The notes under the pieces are model-generated. The model saw nothing but the letters and a program-made list of their open reading frames with translations, was not told the DNA's origin and made no database searches. This document shows positions 1 to 8,112 of a stretch of DNA of 64,000 nucleotides, one piece after another. The stretch comes from Clostridium_AD sp937920395 (GTDB lineage: Bacteria; Bacillota; Clostridia; Clostridiales; Clostridiaceae). Where the stretch lies: contig DAVZGP010000015.1 of the NCBI GenBank assembly GCA_052274345.1, positions 1-64,000 on the forward strand. Reading direction: 5' to 3'. Positions within the stretch are counted from its first letter, which is position 1, and each line of letters opens with the position of its first letter. The position numbers were made by a program, and so were the translations under genes.

Positions 1-1
1 G

Positions 2-772
2 CAAGTATCTGTATTTAATGATGATCTAAGAAACGCATTAAAGGGAGATAATGATGGGGATGGTTTAGGATTTGTTAATGGGGGGAAGGGGTTTGAATTA
101 GAAATTAAGAAGGGCATTGTAGGTGGAATTAAATATAATAATGATATATGTAATTTCACACAAAATCCGGGAGAATCCGTAAACTATGTAAGTGCTCATG
201 ATAACTTATGCTTGTATGATAAATTTGAGAAAAGTAACCCTCATAATACTCCTTTTGAAAGAGAAAAAATGAATAGGCTAGCTTTGGCCATAGTCCTTAC
301 ATCACAAGGAGTTCCGTTTATCCAAGGTGGCACAGAAATATTAAGGACTAAACAAGGAAATCACAATAGTTATAACGCTGGAGATATGATTAATAAAATA
401 AGTTGGGATAGAAAATCTGTGTTTTCACAAACTTATAAATATATTAAGGGACTTATTTCTTTAAGAAAAAATCAAAAGGTCTTGACATTAGACAACGAAA
501 ACGATGTAAGAAATTCATTGAAATTTCTTACATCGCCATATAACTGCGTAGCATATGAACTAACTTCAAAATTTGCAGGCAATTATGATAAATTACTTAT
601 AATTCATAATGCTAACAAAAATGAAATTAAATTTATTATACCAGATAGTGATGAATGGTTAATTATAGCAAATGAATTTGAAGTAAATGAACTAGGTGTA
701 TGTAGAGGTGATAAAACTTGTCTTAATGATATTATTGTACCAGCCATTTCTACCGTTATATTATGTAAATAG
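2..772 (+). CDS. pulA: Type I pullulanase, C-terminal part (truncated by window edge)
   Basis: The frame is open from base 2, so the gene begins upstream of the window; about 256 residues are visible. Pullulanases hydrolyse alpha-1,6 branch points in pullulan, glycogen and starch. The motif NYVSAHDNL, followed by QGVPFIQGGTEILRTKQGN and then HNSYNAGDMINKISW, is typical of the end of the glycoside hydrolase family 13 barrel in type I pullulanases. The rest is the small beta-sandwich C-terminal domain. A strong terminator follows the stop codon. The family is recognised with good confidence; the N-terminal domains and any signal peptide cannot be seen. Confidence 0.88.
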   Translation, partial: QVSVFNDDLRNALKGDNDGDGLGFVNGGKGFELEIKKGIVGGIKYNNDICNFTQNPGESVNYVSAHDNLCLYDKFEKSNPHNTPFEREKMNRLALAIVLTSQGVPFIQGGTEILRTKQGNHNSYNAGDMINKISWDRKSVFSQTYKYIKGLISLRKNQKVLTLDNENDVRNSLKFLTSPYNCVAYELTSKFAGNYDKLLIIHNANKNEIKFIIPDSDEWLIIANEFEVNELGVCRGDKTCLNDIIVPAISTVILCK

Positions 773-790
773 AAAAAAAACATTTGTAAA

Positions 791-836
791 AAAAGCAAAG
801 AAGCAACATTTTTAGAAATGTTGCTTCTTTGCTTTT
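791..836 (+). terminator. Intrinsic terminator after pullulanase
   Basis: A near-perfect stem (AAGCAAAGAAGCAACATTT pairing with its complement) with a short loop ends in a T run. It lies 20 bases after the pullulanase stop. It can also act in reverse for the convergent small gene. Confidence 0.85.
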
Positions 837-883
837 AATGGATTATATACCAAAATATTTAATGGTTAAATAAAGTACGAAAC

Positions 884-1066
884 CTAAGGTTCTATCTCAA
901 TATAAGCTATTGCCTTCTTATTAAATAAATATTTTTTACCCATATTGTTAACTTCATGAGGTCTTGAATTTTCAAAATTATAAAACCAGCTTTTAAATAA
1001 ATCACTTTCAGATTGTTTTAAATCCAATATTTCACTTTCACCACTAATAAAAGAAATCGTTAACAT
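884..1066 (-). CDS. Small hypothetical protein (60 aa)
   Basis: This is a 60-residue protein with no domain I can name. It begins MLTISFISGE and ends KKAIAYIEIEP; it looks like a small soluble alpha/beta protein. The open frame extends to a GTG at 1075, but that GTG overlaps the AAGGAG ribosome binding site. The ATG at 1066, eight bases behind AAGGAG, is therefore the better start. The gene is convergent with the pullulanase gene and stands alone. Function unknown. Confidence 0.6.
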   Translation of the reverse strand: MLTISFISGESEILDLKQSESDLFKSWFYNFENSRPHEVNNMGKKYLFNKKAIAYIEIEP

Positions 1067-1236
1067 TTTAGTCACTCCTTTTCAAGTAAATATTCTCTTA
1101 TTATAACTATTCTCTATTTAAAAGGAATTTCCTCTTTTTATAACATAATTTATTAAAAAGAATTAAAAATAACATAATCATACTAAAATAATTTCCAAAT
1201 ATACTTAAATGTTAAATATATACATATATATTTATA

Positions 1237-1272
1237 TAAAAAAAAGAAACCTTCACTAGGACAGGATTAGTG
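1237..1272 (-). terminator. Possible weak terminator after the 22-aa ORF
   Basis: On the minus strand a short stem (CACTA/TAGTG) is followed by a run of T (the A run at 1237-1245 on the plus strand). The stem is only 5 bp, so the call is weak. Its position just after the small ORF supports it. Confidence 0.4.
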
Positions 1273-1292
1273 ATAGATTTGTTTTTTTGTTA

Positions 1293-1361
1293 TTAGTCTA
1301 GACATTCCAAACATTCATTTATCACATCTTCTGTGATTTCAAATACGTAATCTGTTCTCAT
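1293..1361 (-). CDS. Very short ORF (22 aa) with a strong ribosome binding site
   Basis: A 22-codon ORF begins MRTDYVFEITED and ends ECLECLD. Its ATG lies five bases behind AAGGAGGTG, one of the best ribosome binding sites in the window. The peptide is acidic, has two cysteines three residues apart near its end, and has no membrane segment. It stands alone, with a possible weak terminator behind it and a possible promoter (TTGAAT-N17-TATAAC) at about 1453-1484. I do not recognise it. It could be a regulatory microprotein, a peptide precursor or a leader peptide. Confidence 0.45.
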   Translation of the reverse strand: MRTDYVFEITEDVINECLECLD

Positions 1362-1777
1362 TTAGGCACCTCCTTAATAGTATATGGGTACACAAAAAAT
1401 ACTAGTTGTAACTCATATAATGTGATTTAAATTCATTTTATAACAAATGAGATGTTATAATTGTTATCAGTACGTTATTCAAAAAAATTTACTAGGGATT
1501 CATTAAGAAATTTTCGAATGAAAAGGGTAAGAATTTGAGCGTGGGTTTTTAAAATTCATGTCTTCTCTTTTGTTAAGTGATTTAATGATCCGTTTTTAAT
1601 GCGTTAGTACGTATTAGATAGTTTTTTTGGAATTTTTATTGTTACTAGGTAACTCTCTTAGTATATAACATTTTATCTTGAAATGCAATGAAAATTTTTA
1701 ATAAAGTGCAAAAATCCAATTTATTATTAACTACTGATGTAATAATAAACTGGATTTTTATATTTAATTATTAATTT
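1362..1777. other. Intergenic stretch without a recognised gene
   Basis: Very AT-rich and without an ORF that has a convincing start. It holds the presumed promoter of the 22-aa ORF at its left side and the terminator of ywbE at its right side. Nothing else was seen. Confidence 0.5.
1710..1759 (-). terminator. Intrinsic terminator after ywbE-like gene
   Basis: AAAAATCCAATTTATTATTA pairs with a downstream complement (one mismatch) across a loop of about 10 bases. T runs occur on both strands. It sits 19 bases beyond the stop of the ywbE-like gene. Confidence 0.75.
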
Positions 1778-1993
1778 CTATTTTGAAATAATGGCTTGAA
1801 CTCTTCCAACTTGTCCATCTTCCAACATAACCTTTATTCCTCTATGATGTACTGCTGAGTTTGTTAATATTCGTTGAACTATACCTCTAGTTAGGGTAGT
1901 TGTTCTTTGGTCCTTTTTCAACACAACATCCACTGTAGTACCAACTGGTACATTGCTTCTTATCTGTCCTCTGTTATCATTTTGGGTATTCAT
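1778..1993 (-). CDS. ywbE: YwbE family protein (DUF2196), 71 aa
   Basis: A small basic protein that matches the YwbE family of Firmicutes, whose molecular role is not established. The central segment VDVVLKKDQRTTTLTRGIVQ and the ending HRGIKVMLEDGQVGRVQ are the hallmark of the family and suggest a small beta-barrel fold. The open frame could begin at 2050, but the AAAGGAG site lies 11 bases before the internal ATG at 1993. From there the product has 71 residues, the usual family length. It stands alone with its own terminator. Confidence 0.8.
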   Translation of the reverse strand: MNTQNDNRGQIRSNVPVGTTVDVVLKKDQRTTTLTRGIVQRILTNSAVHHRGIKVMLEDGQVGRVQAIISK

Positions 1994-2195
1994 AAGCTTG
2001 TAGTCTCCTTTAATAAAATTACTTAAATGCCTATATGTTATTTTGAACATAATCTTTGTTTATATAAGCTTATCTAAAACAATACTCCATTTATCATTGT
2101 TTTGTCAAAATAAACTTCGTAGGTTTAAAAGAATAAAATAAATTAGTGTGGAGACCATATTATAGAAAATGTTTTTTTAGAAAGGAGATATTGTG

Positions 2196-2825
2196 ATGTT
2201 AGAATCATTATTATTCATACCTGATAATCTTTTGAATCCGATTATATCATCTACTTCTATAATAATCGGTGCTATTTTGGGTGGCGTTTTCAGCTGGTTC
2301 ATAAATAGAAATTCTACCGCAATATCAATTAAGACGCAAAGTAAAATTGAAAAAGCTACTAGAGAAAACGAGGAGCAAAATAAAGCATTAAAGCTTAATG
2401 AATATGCAACAATTATTCAATTAGACATATGTACAACATTATTTCAGAGTGTAAGAATGTTAAAAGAATTTGGTAAAGAGAATAAAATCAATATTTATCC
2501 TATACCTATGAATTTTAATTATGCACAGTCAATTGTTGCTTTAGCAAAAGATTTTAATTTGAAAGATATTAGTTATATTTATCAATTATATGGAATTATA
2601 GAAAAATTAAATAATGATACAAAAGGATACCATTATGATGAAAAACATTATACTTTAATAAAAGAAGATTATGAGATGTTTATTAAAAAAATTTATGGAG
2701 ATAATTTTTCGAAGGTTTTAGAATTTAATATTGATATTGTTACATACGAAGATTTATACAACAATGAAATCATAAAACTTGGATATAAAAATGTACTTAT
2801 TAAATTATATAATATTACTCATTAG
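2196..2825 (+). CDS. Membrane-anchored hypothetical protein (209 aa)
   Basis: Unrecognised protein with one N-terminal hydrophobic segment (about residues 14-35, containing SIIIGAILGGVFSWF), then a charged helical region and a soluble domain that should lie in the cytoplasm. The layout resembles small phage-like or stress membrane proteins of unknown function. AAGGAG sits eight bases before the ATG at 2196; a GTG one codon earlier is less likely. A CATATTATA box at 2156-2164 resembles a sigma-K -10 element but lacks the AC at the usual distance, so sporulation control is doubtful. Confidence 0.6.
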   Translation: MLESLLFIPDNLLNPIISSTSIIIGAILGGVFSWFINRNSTAISIKTQSKIEKATRENEEQNKALKLNEYATIIQLDICTTLFQSVRMLKEFGKENKINIYPIPMNFNYAQSIVALAKDFNLKDISYIYQLYGIIEKLNNDTKGYHYDEKHYTLIKEDYEMFIKKIYGDNFSKVLEFNIDIVTYEDLYNNEIIKLGYKNVLIKLYNITH

Positions 2826-3058
2826 ATGTTATAAAAAGCAAATTCAGATATATTTTTAGTTTATATGGGAAAATCGGTCTAATTTACTGCTATTTTATAA
2901 TATTGTATTGAAATTATCTAAGAACTACGATAAACTGATTAGTAGAGAACACAACAAGTTGAGTTTGAATGTATATAATAAATGTGGAAATTATAAATTG
3001 AAACATAAATTCTATAGTATCTGCCATTCTTGATTTGCTGCCAAAGGAGGAAGAATTT

Positions 3059-3217
3059 ATGTCAAGTAATAATATTGAAATGATGAAAAAAATTATTGAG
3101 GAAAAAAAGAAGAAAAGTTCTGAGCAAAGTGGACTTTCAAGAGCGACTAAAGTGATTGGTAAAAAAAGCAAAGCAGCGAGAAGCACTAAAAAAACTGGCG
3201 GTGTATTTGATAAATAA
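3059..3217 (+). CDS. Small lysine-rich conserved protein (52 aa)
   Basis: A 52-residue, strongly basic protein starting MSSNNIEMMKKIIEEKKKK and ending in GGVFDK. The frame extends upstream, but AAAGGAGG lies eight bases before the ATG at 3059, which fixes the start. I recall similar small Lys-rich proteins with a GGVFDK-like end in other clostridia, without known function. The charge suggests nucleic-acid or ribosome contact, which is only inference. A terminator follows at 3283. Confidence 0.65.
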   Translation: MSSNNIEMMKKIIEEKKKKSSEQSGLSRATKVIGKKSKAARSTKKTGGVFDK

Positions 3218-3282
3218 ATAGTTAATTTTAATAAAAACTATGTTACATAAAATAATATTAATACTAACTTAACAATAACTGG

Positions 3283-3314
3283 AAAATGAACGCCTATAGG
3301 GGGTTCATTTTTTT
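3283..3314 (+). terminator. Intrinsic terminator
   Basis: AAATGAACGCC pairs with GGGGTTCATTT around a TATA loop and is followed by a run of seven T. It ends the transcript of the small Lys-rich gene. Confidence 0.85.
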
Positions 3315-3437
3315 ATGCAATCTTTTAATTATTTTAATAGTTTGAAAAATTAACAGTAAATTAAGCATAGAACAAAGCCTATGAAAATACTTATAGTATA
3401 TAAAGAGTAAATGACATAAATAAAACAGGAGGAATTT

Positions 3438-4586
3438 ATGATATATCTTGATAATGCTGCCACTAGTTTTCCGAAACCTGAGGTGGTCTATTCTGAAGTG
3501 TTAAAGTGTATGAAAACATATGCTGCAAATCCAGGTAGAGGTTCTCATAATATGGCGATTGCGGCTTCTTCTAAAATTATGGATACAAGGCAAGAATTAA
3601 GTGAACTTTTCAATATTCCTAATTTATTAAATATCATTTTTACATGTAATGCTACTGAATCTTTAAACATAGGCATAAAAGGAATACTAAAGCCAGGTGA
3701 TCATGTTATTAGTACAGTAATTGAGCATAACTCAGTTTTAAGACCATTAAATTATCTAATTAAAAAAGGAGTAACTTTTACTCTTCTTGGGGTCGATGAA
3801 AATGGACATTTAAATATTAATAACATAAAAAAAGCCATCTGTAAAAATACTAAGGTTATTATAATAAACCATACTTCTAATGTTTTAGGAACAGTACAAG
3901 ATATAAAGGCTATAGGACAAATTGCAAAAGAATCAGGAATAATATTTATGGTCGATTCATCTCAAAGCGCAGGAATTATACCAATAGATGTAGTAGAAGA
4001 TAATATTGATCTATTAGCTTTTCCTGGTCACAAAGGATTATATGGTCCACAGGGAACGGGAGGGTTATATATAAAAGAAGGAATCAAGCTTGATTCGTAT
4101 ATTCAAGGAGGAACTGGAAGTGATTCACTGTCTATGAAGCAACCTAATTTTCTACCTGATAAATTTGAAAGTGGAACCTTGAATACACCTGGAATAGCAG
4201 GACTATGCGAGGGAATAAGGTTTATTAGGAAAATTGGAATAAAAAATATAAGAAATCATGAAATTATGTTAACAGAATATTTAGTAAAAGAATTAAGTAA
4301 ATTATCCTATATTAAAATTTATGGAGGAACTGATTATAAAAATAGGGGAGCGGTAGTTTCTTTAAATATTGACAATGTAGATGTATCTGAAGTAGGAGAT
4401 TTTCTTAATAAAAAAGGTATAGCAGTTAGAACTGGGTTTCACTGTGCACCACTAATACATCAAATAATTGGTACAGGACGAAAAGGTACGGTTAGAATAA
4501 GTCCAGGATATTTTAATAATATAGGTGATATTGAAAACCTTATTAAAGCTTTAAAAGATATACATGAAAAAAGGCCCTTTTTATAG
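3438..4586 (+). CDS. Cysteine desulfurase family protein (class V aminotransferase)
   Basis: A PLP enzyme of the NifS/SufS-like group that normally removes sulfur or selenium from (seleno)cysteine. Seen in the sequence: start MIYLDNAATSFPKPE, PLP-binding Lys199 in FPGHKGLYGPQG, the aspartate in MVDSSQSAG that contacts the cofactor, and a catalytic-type Cys336 in RTGFHCAP. At 382 residues it fits the single-domain subfamily found beside selenium-metabolism genes. ATG follows CAGGAGG by six bases. The terminator overlaps the stop. A DUF3343 protein (putative S/Se carrier) is encoded 5 kb downstream, so a link to sulfur or selenium transfer is possible but not shown. Confidence 0.85.
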   Translation: MIYLDNAATSFPKPEVVYSEVLKCMKTYAANPGRGSHNMAIAASSKIMDTRQELSELFNIPNLLNIIFTCNATESLNIGIKGILKPGDHVISTVIEHNSVLRPLNYLIKKGVTFTLLGVDENGHLNINNIKKAICKNTKVIIINHTSNVLGTVQDIKAIGQIAKESGIIFMVDSSQSAGIIPIDVVEDNIDLLAFPGHKGLYGPQGTGGLYIKEGIKLDSYIQGGTGSDSLSMKQPNFLPDKFESGTLNTPGIAGLCEGIRFIRKIGIKNIRNHEIMLTEYLVKELSKLSYIKIYGGTDYKNRGAVVSLNIDNVDVSEVGDFLNKKGIAVRTGFHCAPLIHQIIGTGRKGTVRISPGYFNNIGDIENLIKALKDIHEKRPFL

Positions 4587-4601
4587 GCCCTTTTTTCATG
4601 T
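4562..4601 (+). terminator. Terminator overlapping the desulfurase stop codon
   Basis: ACATGAAAAAAGGGCC-type stem: the last codons and the TAG lie inside a long inverted repeat (arms from CATGAAAAAAGGCCC to its complement) that ends with T6. Confidence 0.85.
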
Positions 4602-4626
4602 ATAATATTAAATATCAATAATACGA

Positions 4627-5166
4627 TTATTTTCCTACTACTAAAGCTGAAAGTGTTGAATTGTTAAATGTTACGGTTGAAGTAGTTGCGCCTCCGTCTT
4701 CTACAGTAAGGGTGGCAACAGTACTTGCTGATATAAAATAAGTGCAGCAATCGATATTACAACTACTATAACAATCACAAATTAAAAAAGTAATTATATC
4801 AGTTATAACTGCTTCTGTAGAATATACCCATGAATTTCCTATTGCAGTTGCAACAGTTTCACCTTTACAAAGTCTATTTAATTGGAATGTAACAGCAACT
4901 GCTGTATCAGTTCCAGGGGTAATAACTAAATTTGTTGAAAAGTCGAACTTAATACATGGATCATTAAAACACCTTGTGCCTAAGCTAAGGGTAGCTAGTC
5001 TTGGAGTTAAAACTGCAGTGCCTGGGGTACCTACAGCAGTATCTGCTGTAGGTATTACAGTTACTGGATTTGATGCCTTACACTTTAATAAAGCTTTAGC
5101 TTCTCCAGCTTTATTGCAACAACTTTCTTTCTCATCTTGATAATAATCTTTTGAATGTAAATTCAT
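4627..5166 (-). CDS. DUF4489-type protein, copy 1 (179 aa)
   Basis: Clostridial protein that I place in the DUF4489 group. It has a short charged start (MNLHSKDYYQDEKESCC), then a threonine/valine-rich beta domain holding GTAVLTPRLATLSL, FQLNRLCKGETVATAIGN and WVYSTEAVITDIITF. A CDC/CC cluster and an ending TFNNSTLSALVV follow. It is clearly paralogous to the next gene. It has an AGGAGG site and a sigma-K-like promoter 74-102 bases upstream, which points to synthesis in the mother cell late in sporulation and so to a coat or exosporium role. Molecular function unknown. Confidence 0.75.
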   Translation of the reverse strand: MNLHSKDYYQDEKESCCNKAGEAKALLKCKASNPVTVIPTADTAVGTPGTAVLTPRLATLSLGTRCFNDPCIKFDFSTNLVITPGTDTAVAVTFQLNRLCKGETVATAIGNSWVYSTEAVITDIITFLICDCYSSCNIDCCTYFISASTVATLTVEDGGATTSTVTFNNSTLSALVVGK

Positions 5167-5239
5167 TTATTTAATCCTCCTTAAATTTGATAACATAATT
5201 TGTAGCACAATAATAACATTTAGTAAGACTTCTATACTA

Positions 5240-5268
5240 TAATATATGAATTAAAATTTTAAATGTTC
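5240..5268 (-). promoter_or_regulatory. Sigma-K-type promoter of DUF4489 copy 1
   Basis: On the minus strand GAAC, then exactly 16 bases, then CATATATTA (consensus AC-N16/17-CATANNNTA). The same arrangement and spacing precede four other genes of this cluster. Confidence 0.7.
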
Positions 5269-5276
5269 TGATTAAA

Positions 5277-5307
5277 AATAAAAAGACCCTTTTTATAGGG
5301 CCTTTTT
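5277..5307 (-). terminator. Intrinsic terminator of DUF4489 copy 2
   Basis: AAAAAGGCCCT/AGGGTCTTTTT stem-loop on the minus strand ends in a T-rich tail. It lies between the two DUF4489 genes, so they are separate transcription units. Confidence 0.8.
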
Positions 5308-5341
5308 ATTTTTTATGGAATTATTATTATCAATAATATAA

Positions 5342-5911
5342 TTATCCTTCCACTACTAAAGCTACTAGTGTTGGATTGTTAAATGTTACTATTGCAGTGG
5401 CTGCTGTTACAGTACCAGTACCACCAGCTGTAGATACAGTACTTGCTGATATAAAGTAAGTGCAACACTCACTATCACAATCACAACCACTATCACTATC
5501 GCAATCACAAACTTTAAAAGTTATAATATCAGTTATAGTTGTTATTCCTGTTGTTGAATAAACCCATGGATTTCCAATTGCAGTTGCAATAGTTTCACCT
5601 TTACAAAGTCTATTTAATTGGAATGTAATAGCAGATGTTGCTGTTGTAGCTGAAGCAGTAATAGTTATATTATTTGCAAATTCGAATAATATGCATGGGT
5701 CATGAAAAGCACCTGTGTCTAAAGTAGCTGTAGCTAGTCTTGGAGTAATTACTGCAGTTCCTGGAACCCCTGCAGTGGTGGTTGATGTCGCAGTTACTGT
5801 TACTGGATTTCCAGCTTTACATTTTAATATAACTTTAGTTCCTTCTTCTTTTTTCTTTTTGCAGCCACACTCTTTTTCTTCTTCGTAATGACCTCTTGAA
5901 TTTGAATTCAT
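5342..5911 (-). CDS. DUF4489-type protein, copy 2 (189 aa)
   Basis: Paralogue of the gene just downstream: the core blocks GTAVITPRLATATLDTG, FQLNRLCKGETIATAIGN, STTGITTITDIITFKVCDC and TFNNPTLVALVV all recur. The start is charged (MNSNSRGHYEEEKECGCKKKK) and a Cys/Asp-rich stretch CDCDSDSGCDCDSECC sits where copy 1 has fewer cysteines; it could chelate metal or cross-link. AGGAGG lies about eight bases before the ATG. It has its own sigma-K-like promoter and terminator. Probable spore-surface protein by regulation; biochemical role unknown. Confidence 0.75.
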   Translation of the reverse strand: MNSNSRGHYEEEKECGCKKKKEEGTKVILKCKAGNPVTVTATSTTTAGVPGTAVITPRLATATLDTGAFHDPCILFEFANNITITASATTATSAITFQLNRLCKGETIATAIGNPWVYSTTGITTITDIITFKVCDCDSDSGCDCDSECCTYFISASTVSTAGGTGTVTAATAIVTFNNPTLVALVVEG

Positions 5912-5946
5912 ATATTATTCCTCCTTAAATTTAAAAGCATAATGTG

Positions 5947-6007
5947 TAGTATAAGAATTCTAAATGTACTGTTTACATAAGGCGGATATATTAGAATTCT
6001 TATACTA
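5947..6007 (-). repeat. Perfect 17-bp inverted repeat in the 5' leader of DUF4489 copy 2
   Basis: TAGTATAAGAATTCTAA at 5947-5963 and its exact reverse complement at 5991-6007 are separated by 27 bases. The distal arm abuts the -10 box at 6008, so most of the repeat would be transcribed and form a stem-loop at the 5' end of the mRNA. It may stabilise the message or bind a regulator. Confidence 0.75.
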
Positions 6008-6036
6008 TAATGTATGACTTAGATTTATAAATGTTC
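6008..6036 (-). promoter_or_regulatory. Sigma-K-type promoter of DUF4489 copy 2
   Basis: Minus strand: GAAC, 16 bases, CATACATTA. It fits AC-N16-CATANNNTA exactly. Confidence 0.7.
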
Positions 6037-6065
6037 TAGTTAATTTTAATTATTTTAAAAATTAC

Positions 6066-6833
6066 TTATTCTTCCTCTTCACATTCGCATTCATCATCAA
6101 ACAAAGGTTTAAGTTTTTGATCTGGGAAGAATTTTGGAACTGGTGCTCGATCAAATTTTTCACAAGGGTCTTCTTCGCACTCTTCTTCACATTGGCAAGG
6201 TACTGGGCAATATCCATATGCCGGAATTAATAGCTGAACAATTAGTTCACATTTTACAATAAGATGAAATCCTAGGGTTACATCTAAAACACTTTCATCA
6301 CAATCATCCTTGCAAAAGAATCCATCTAAACATTCTGCTACTAATTCAAGCTTTATAATTTCTGAATCAAGATCACTGGATTTACCAGTTGGCACAGTTG
6401 TAGCAGATATTTGCGCAATTGAATCTGGACAATATAGTTTTGGTATAACCTCTGTACGATTAATCTCATAAAATTCACATTTTGTTTCTCCATCACAGTT
6501 TATATATTCAGCATAAAATGAAATTACAAAACATACTATTACTTTTTTGTAACTAGGATTTTTTTTGAGTGGAATTTTCTCTACCGAAATAAGCTGTAAT
6601 TTATAATCCCTGCAGCCTGTAAATACTCTTGGGTCTTCAAGAGGGTCACTTCTTAATTCTTCATCGGTATCTACAGTATCTTTACCGCATCCATAAACTA
6701 AACATCTTTTAATTAAGCATTGGTCAAAAACCTTTGGGATTTCAACGCAAACTAGTTCTGCTGGATCTGGAAGGTATCCTTGCTTATTAATTACACCCGG
6801 TCTTGCAATAAAATCATTATGAGAAATAGTCAT
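6066..6833 (-). CDS. Cysteine-rich probable spore-surface protein, copy A (255 aa)
   Basis: A 255-residue protein with 20 cysteines (about 8%) spread along it. It has a conserved start (MTISHNDFIARPGVINKQG), central blocks DQCLIKRCLVYGCG and CEFYEINRTEV, and a tail rich in Cys and Glu ending ECECEEEE. It is a full-length paralogue of copy B. The AAAGGAGG site is eight bases upstream and a sigma-K-like promoter precedes it. High cysteine content plus mother-cell control suggests a disulfide-linked coat or exosporium protein, in the manner of the clostridial cysteine-rich exosporium protein CsxA. I cannot show homology to CsxA from sequence memory alone. Confidence 0.7.
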   Translation of the reverse strand: MTISHNDFIARPGVINKQGYLPDPAELVCVEIPKVFDQCLIKRCLVYGCGKDTVDTDEELRSDPLEDPRVFTGCRDYKLQLISVEKIPLKKNPSYKKVIVCFVISFYAEYINCDGETKCEFYEINRTEVIPKLYCPDSIAQISATTVPTGKSSDLDSEIIKLELVAECLDGFFCKDDCDESVLDVTLGFHLIVKCELIVQLLIPAYGYCPVPCQCEEECEEDPCEKFDRAPVPKFFPDQKLKPLFDDECECEEEE

Positions 6834-6887
6834 TAATTATCCTCCTTTTATGTTAAATGATACACATCTAATTCGTGTTCTCTGTTT

Positions 6888-6914
6888 TATAGTATGCTGT
6901 TACAAATAAGATGT
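6888..6914 (-). promoter_or_regulatory. Sigma-K-type promoter of cysteine-rich copy A
   Basis: Minus strand: AC, 16 bases, CATACTATA. It is identical in box and spacing to the promoter of copy B. Confidence 0.7.
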
Positions 6915-6981
6915 GATTGATAAATCAATAAATTTTAAAAAAGATTTTTAAATGGAGATTATATTTAAATATTAACATTCT

Positions 6982-7008
6982 AAAAGGCTCGTTTTATCGA
7001 GCCTTTTA
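6982..7008 (-). terminator. Intrinsic terminator after cysteine-rich copy B
   Basis: AAAAGGCTCG/CGAGCCTTTT perfect 10-bp stem with a six-base loop, between the two paralogues. Confidence 0.8.
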
Positions 7009-7114
7009 ATTATTATAGTATTATGTGAAGCGCTAATGGTTTTGTGTTACCATAGCGAAAATATTTCATTATTAATAAAGTAAGGTTGAGTAATTACTAC
7101 AAAATATGGTATTA

Positions 7115-7882
7115 TCATTCTTCACACTCATCATCACATTTATCATAAAACAAAGGCCTAAGCTTTTGATCGGGAAAAAATTTTGGAACTGGTGCTCGAT
7201 CAAATATTTCACAAGGATCATCTTCACAATCTTCTTCACATTGCCTAGGAACTGAACAATAACCATATGATGGAATTAATAGTTGAACAACTAACTCACA
7301 TTTTACAATAAGATGAAATCCTAATGTTATGTCTAAAATAGTTTCATCACATTCATTATTGAATAAATTACCATTTAAACATTCTGCTACCAATTCAAGT
7401 TTTATAATTTCAGAATCAAAGTCACTAGACTTACCAGTAGATACACAAGTAGCAGATATTTGTGCTATTGAATCAGGGCAATATAGTTTCGATATGACCT
7501 CTGTACGATTAATCTCATAAAACTCACATTGATTATCACCATTACAATCTGTAAAATCAGCATAAAATGAAACTACAAAACAAACTATTATTTTTTTATA
7601 ACTAGAGTTTAATTTTAGTGGTATTTTTTCTAATGAAACAAGCTTTAGTTCAAAATCCCTGCAGCCTGTAAATGTTTTTGGATTATCAAGGGGATTACTT
7701 CTTAATTCAGCATCTGTATCAACTGTATCTGGTCCGCAGCCATAAACTAAACATCTTTTAATAAGGCACTGATCAAAAACTTTTGGAATTTCAATACAAA
7801 CTAACTCAGATGGATCAGGAAGGTATCCTTGTTTGTTAACAAGACCAGGTCTTGGAATAAAATCATCACGAGTAATAGCCAT
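7115..7882 (-). CDS. Cysteine-rich probable spore-surface protein, copy B (255 aa)
   Basis: Same length as copy A and alike over its whole length: MAITRDDFIPRPGLVNKQG at the start, DQCLIKRCLVYGCGPDTVD, KCELVVQLLIPSYGYC and an acidic Cys-bearing end. The frame can be extended upstream to 7930, but AAAGGAGGAG just before the ATG at 7882 and the match to copy A fix the start. The two 5' leaders are also alike (a shared ACGAATT and an ACATAAAAGGAGG-type block), so the duplication included the promoter. Likely coat or exosporium component; function inferred from promoter and composition only. Confidence 0.7.
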   Translation of the reverse strand: MAITRDDFIPRPGLVNKQGYLPDPSELVCIEIPKVFDQCLIKRCLVYGCGPDTVDTDAELRSNPLDNPKTFTGCRDFELKLVSLEKIPLKLNSSYKKIIVCFVVSFYADFTDCNGDNQCEFYEINRTEVISKLYCPDSIAQISATCVSTGKSSDFDSEIIKLELVAECLNGNLFNNECDETILDITLGFHLIVKCELVVQLLIPSYGYCSVPRQCEEDCEDDPCEIFDRAPVPKFFPDQKLRPLFYDKCDDECEE

Positions 7883-7936
7883 TATTTCTCCTCCTTTTAT
7901 GTCAAGTGGTACACTTTCAATTCGTATCACTTATGG

Positions 7937-7963
7937 TATAGTATGCTAGTGTATACTAGTTGT
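7937..7963 (-). promoter_or_regulatory. Sigma-K-type promoter of cysteine-rich copy B
   Basis: Minus strand: AC, 16 bases, CATACTATA. Confidence 0.7.
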
Positions 7964-8112
7964 GAGTAATATGAGCTTCTATAATCTATGTGTTAATTTG
8001 CATTAGATTAATACAATATTAGTTAGGTGTTATATGTATTGTATCTAATATTAATTATTAGGTTATATATTACTTTGATATAAAATATAATTTCTATAAG
8101 GAGATGAGTAAT

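Noticed and set aside
1345..1361. CATATACTA box (about 1371-1379) as a sigma-K promoter for the 22-aa ORF
   Set aside because: It abuts the ribosome binding site, leaving no room for a leader, and has no AC at the right distance.
2914..3186. 90-codon hydrophobic ORF on the minus strand
   Set aside because: It covers the small Lys-rich gene, whose binding site and ending are convincing; poly-Lys read backwards gives Phe/Leu.
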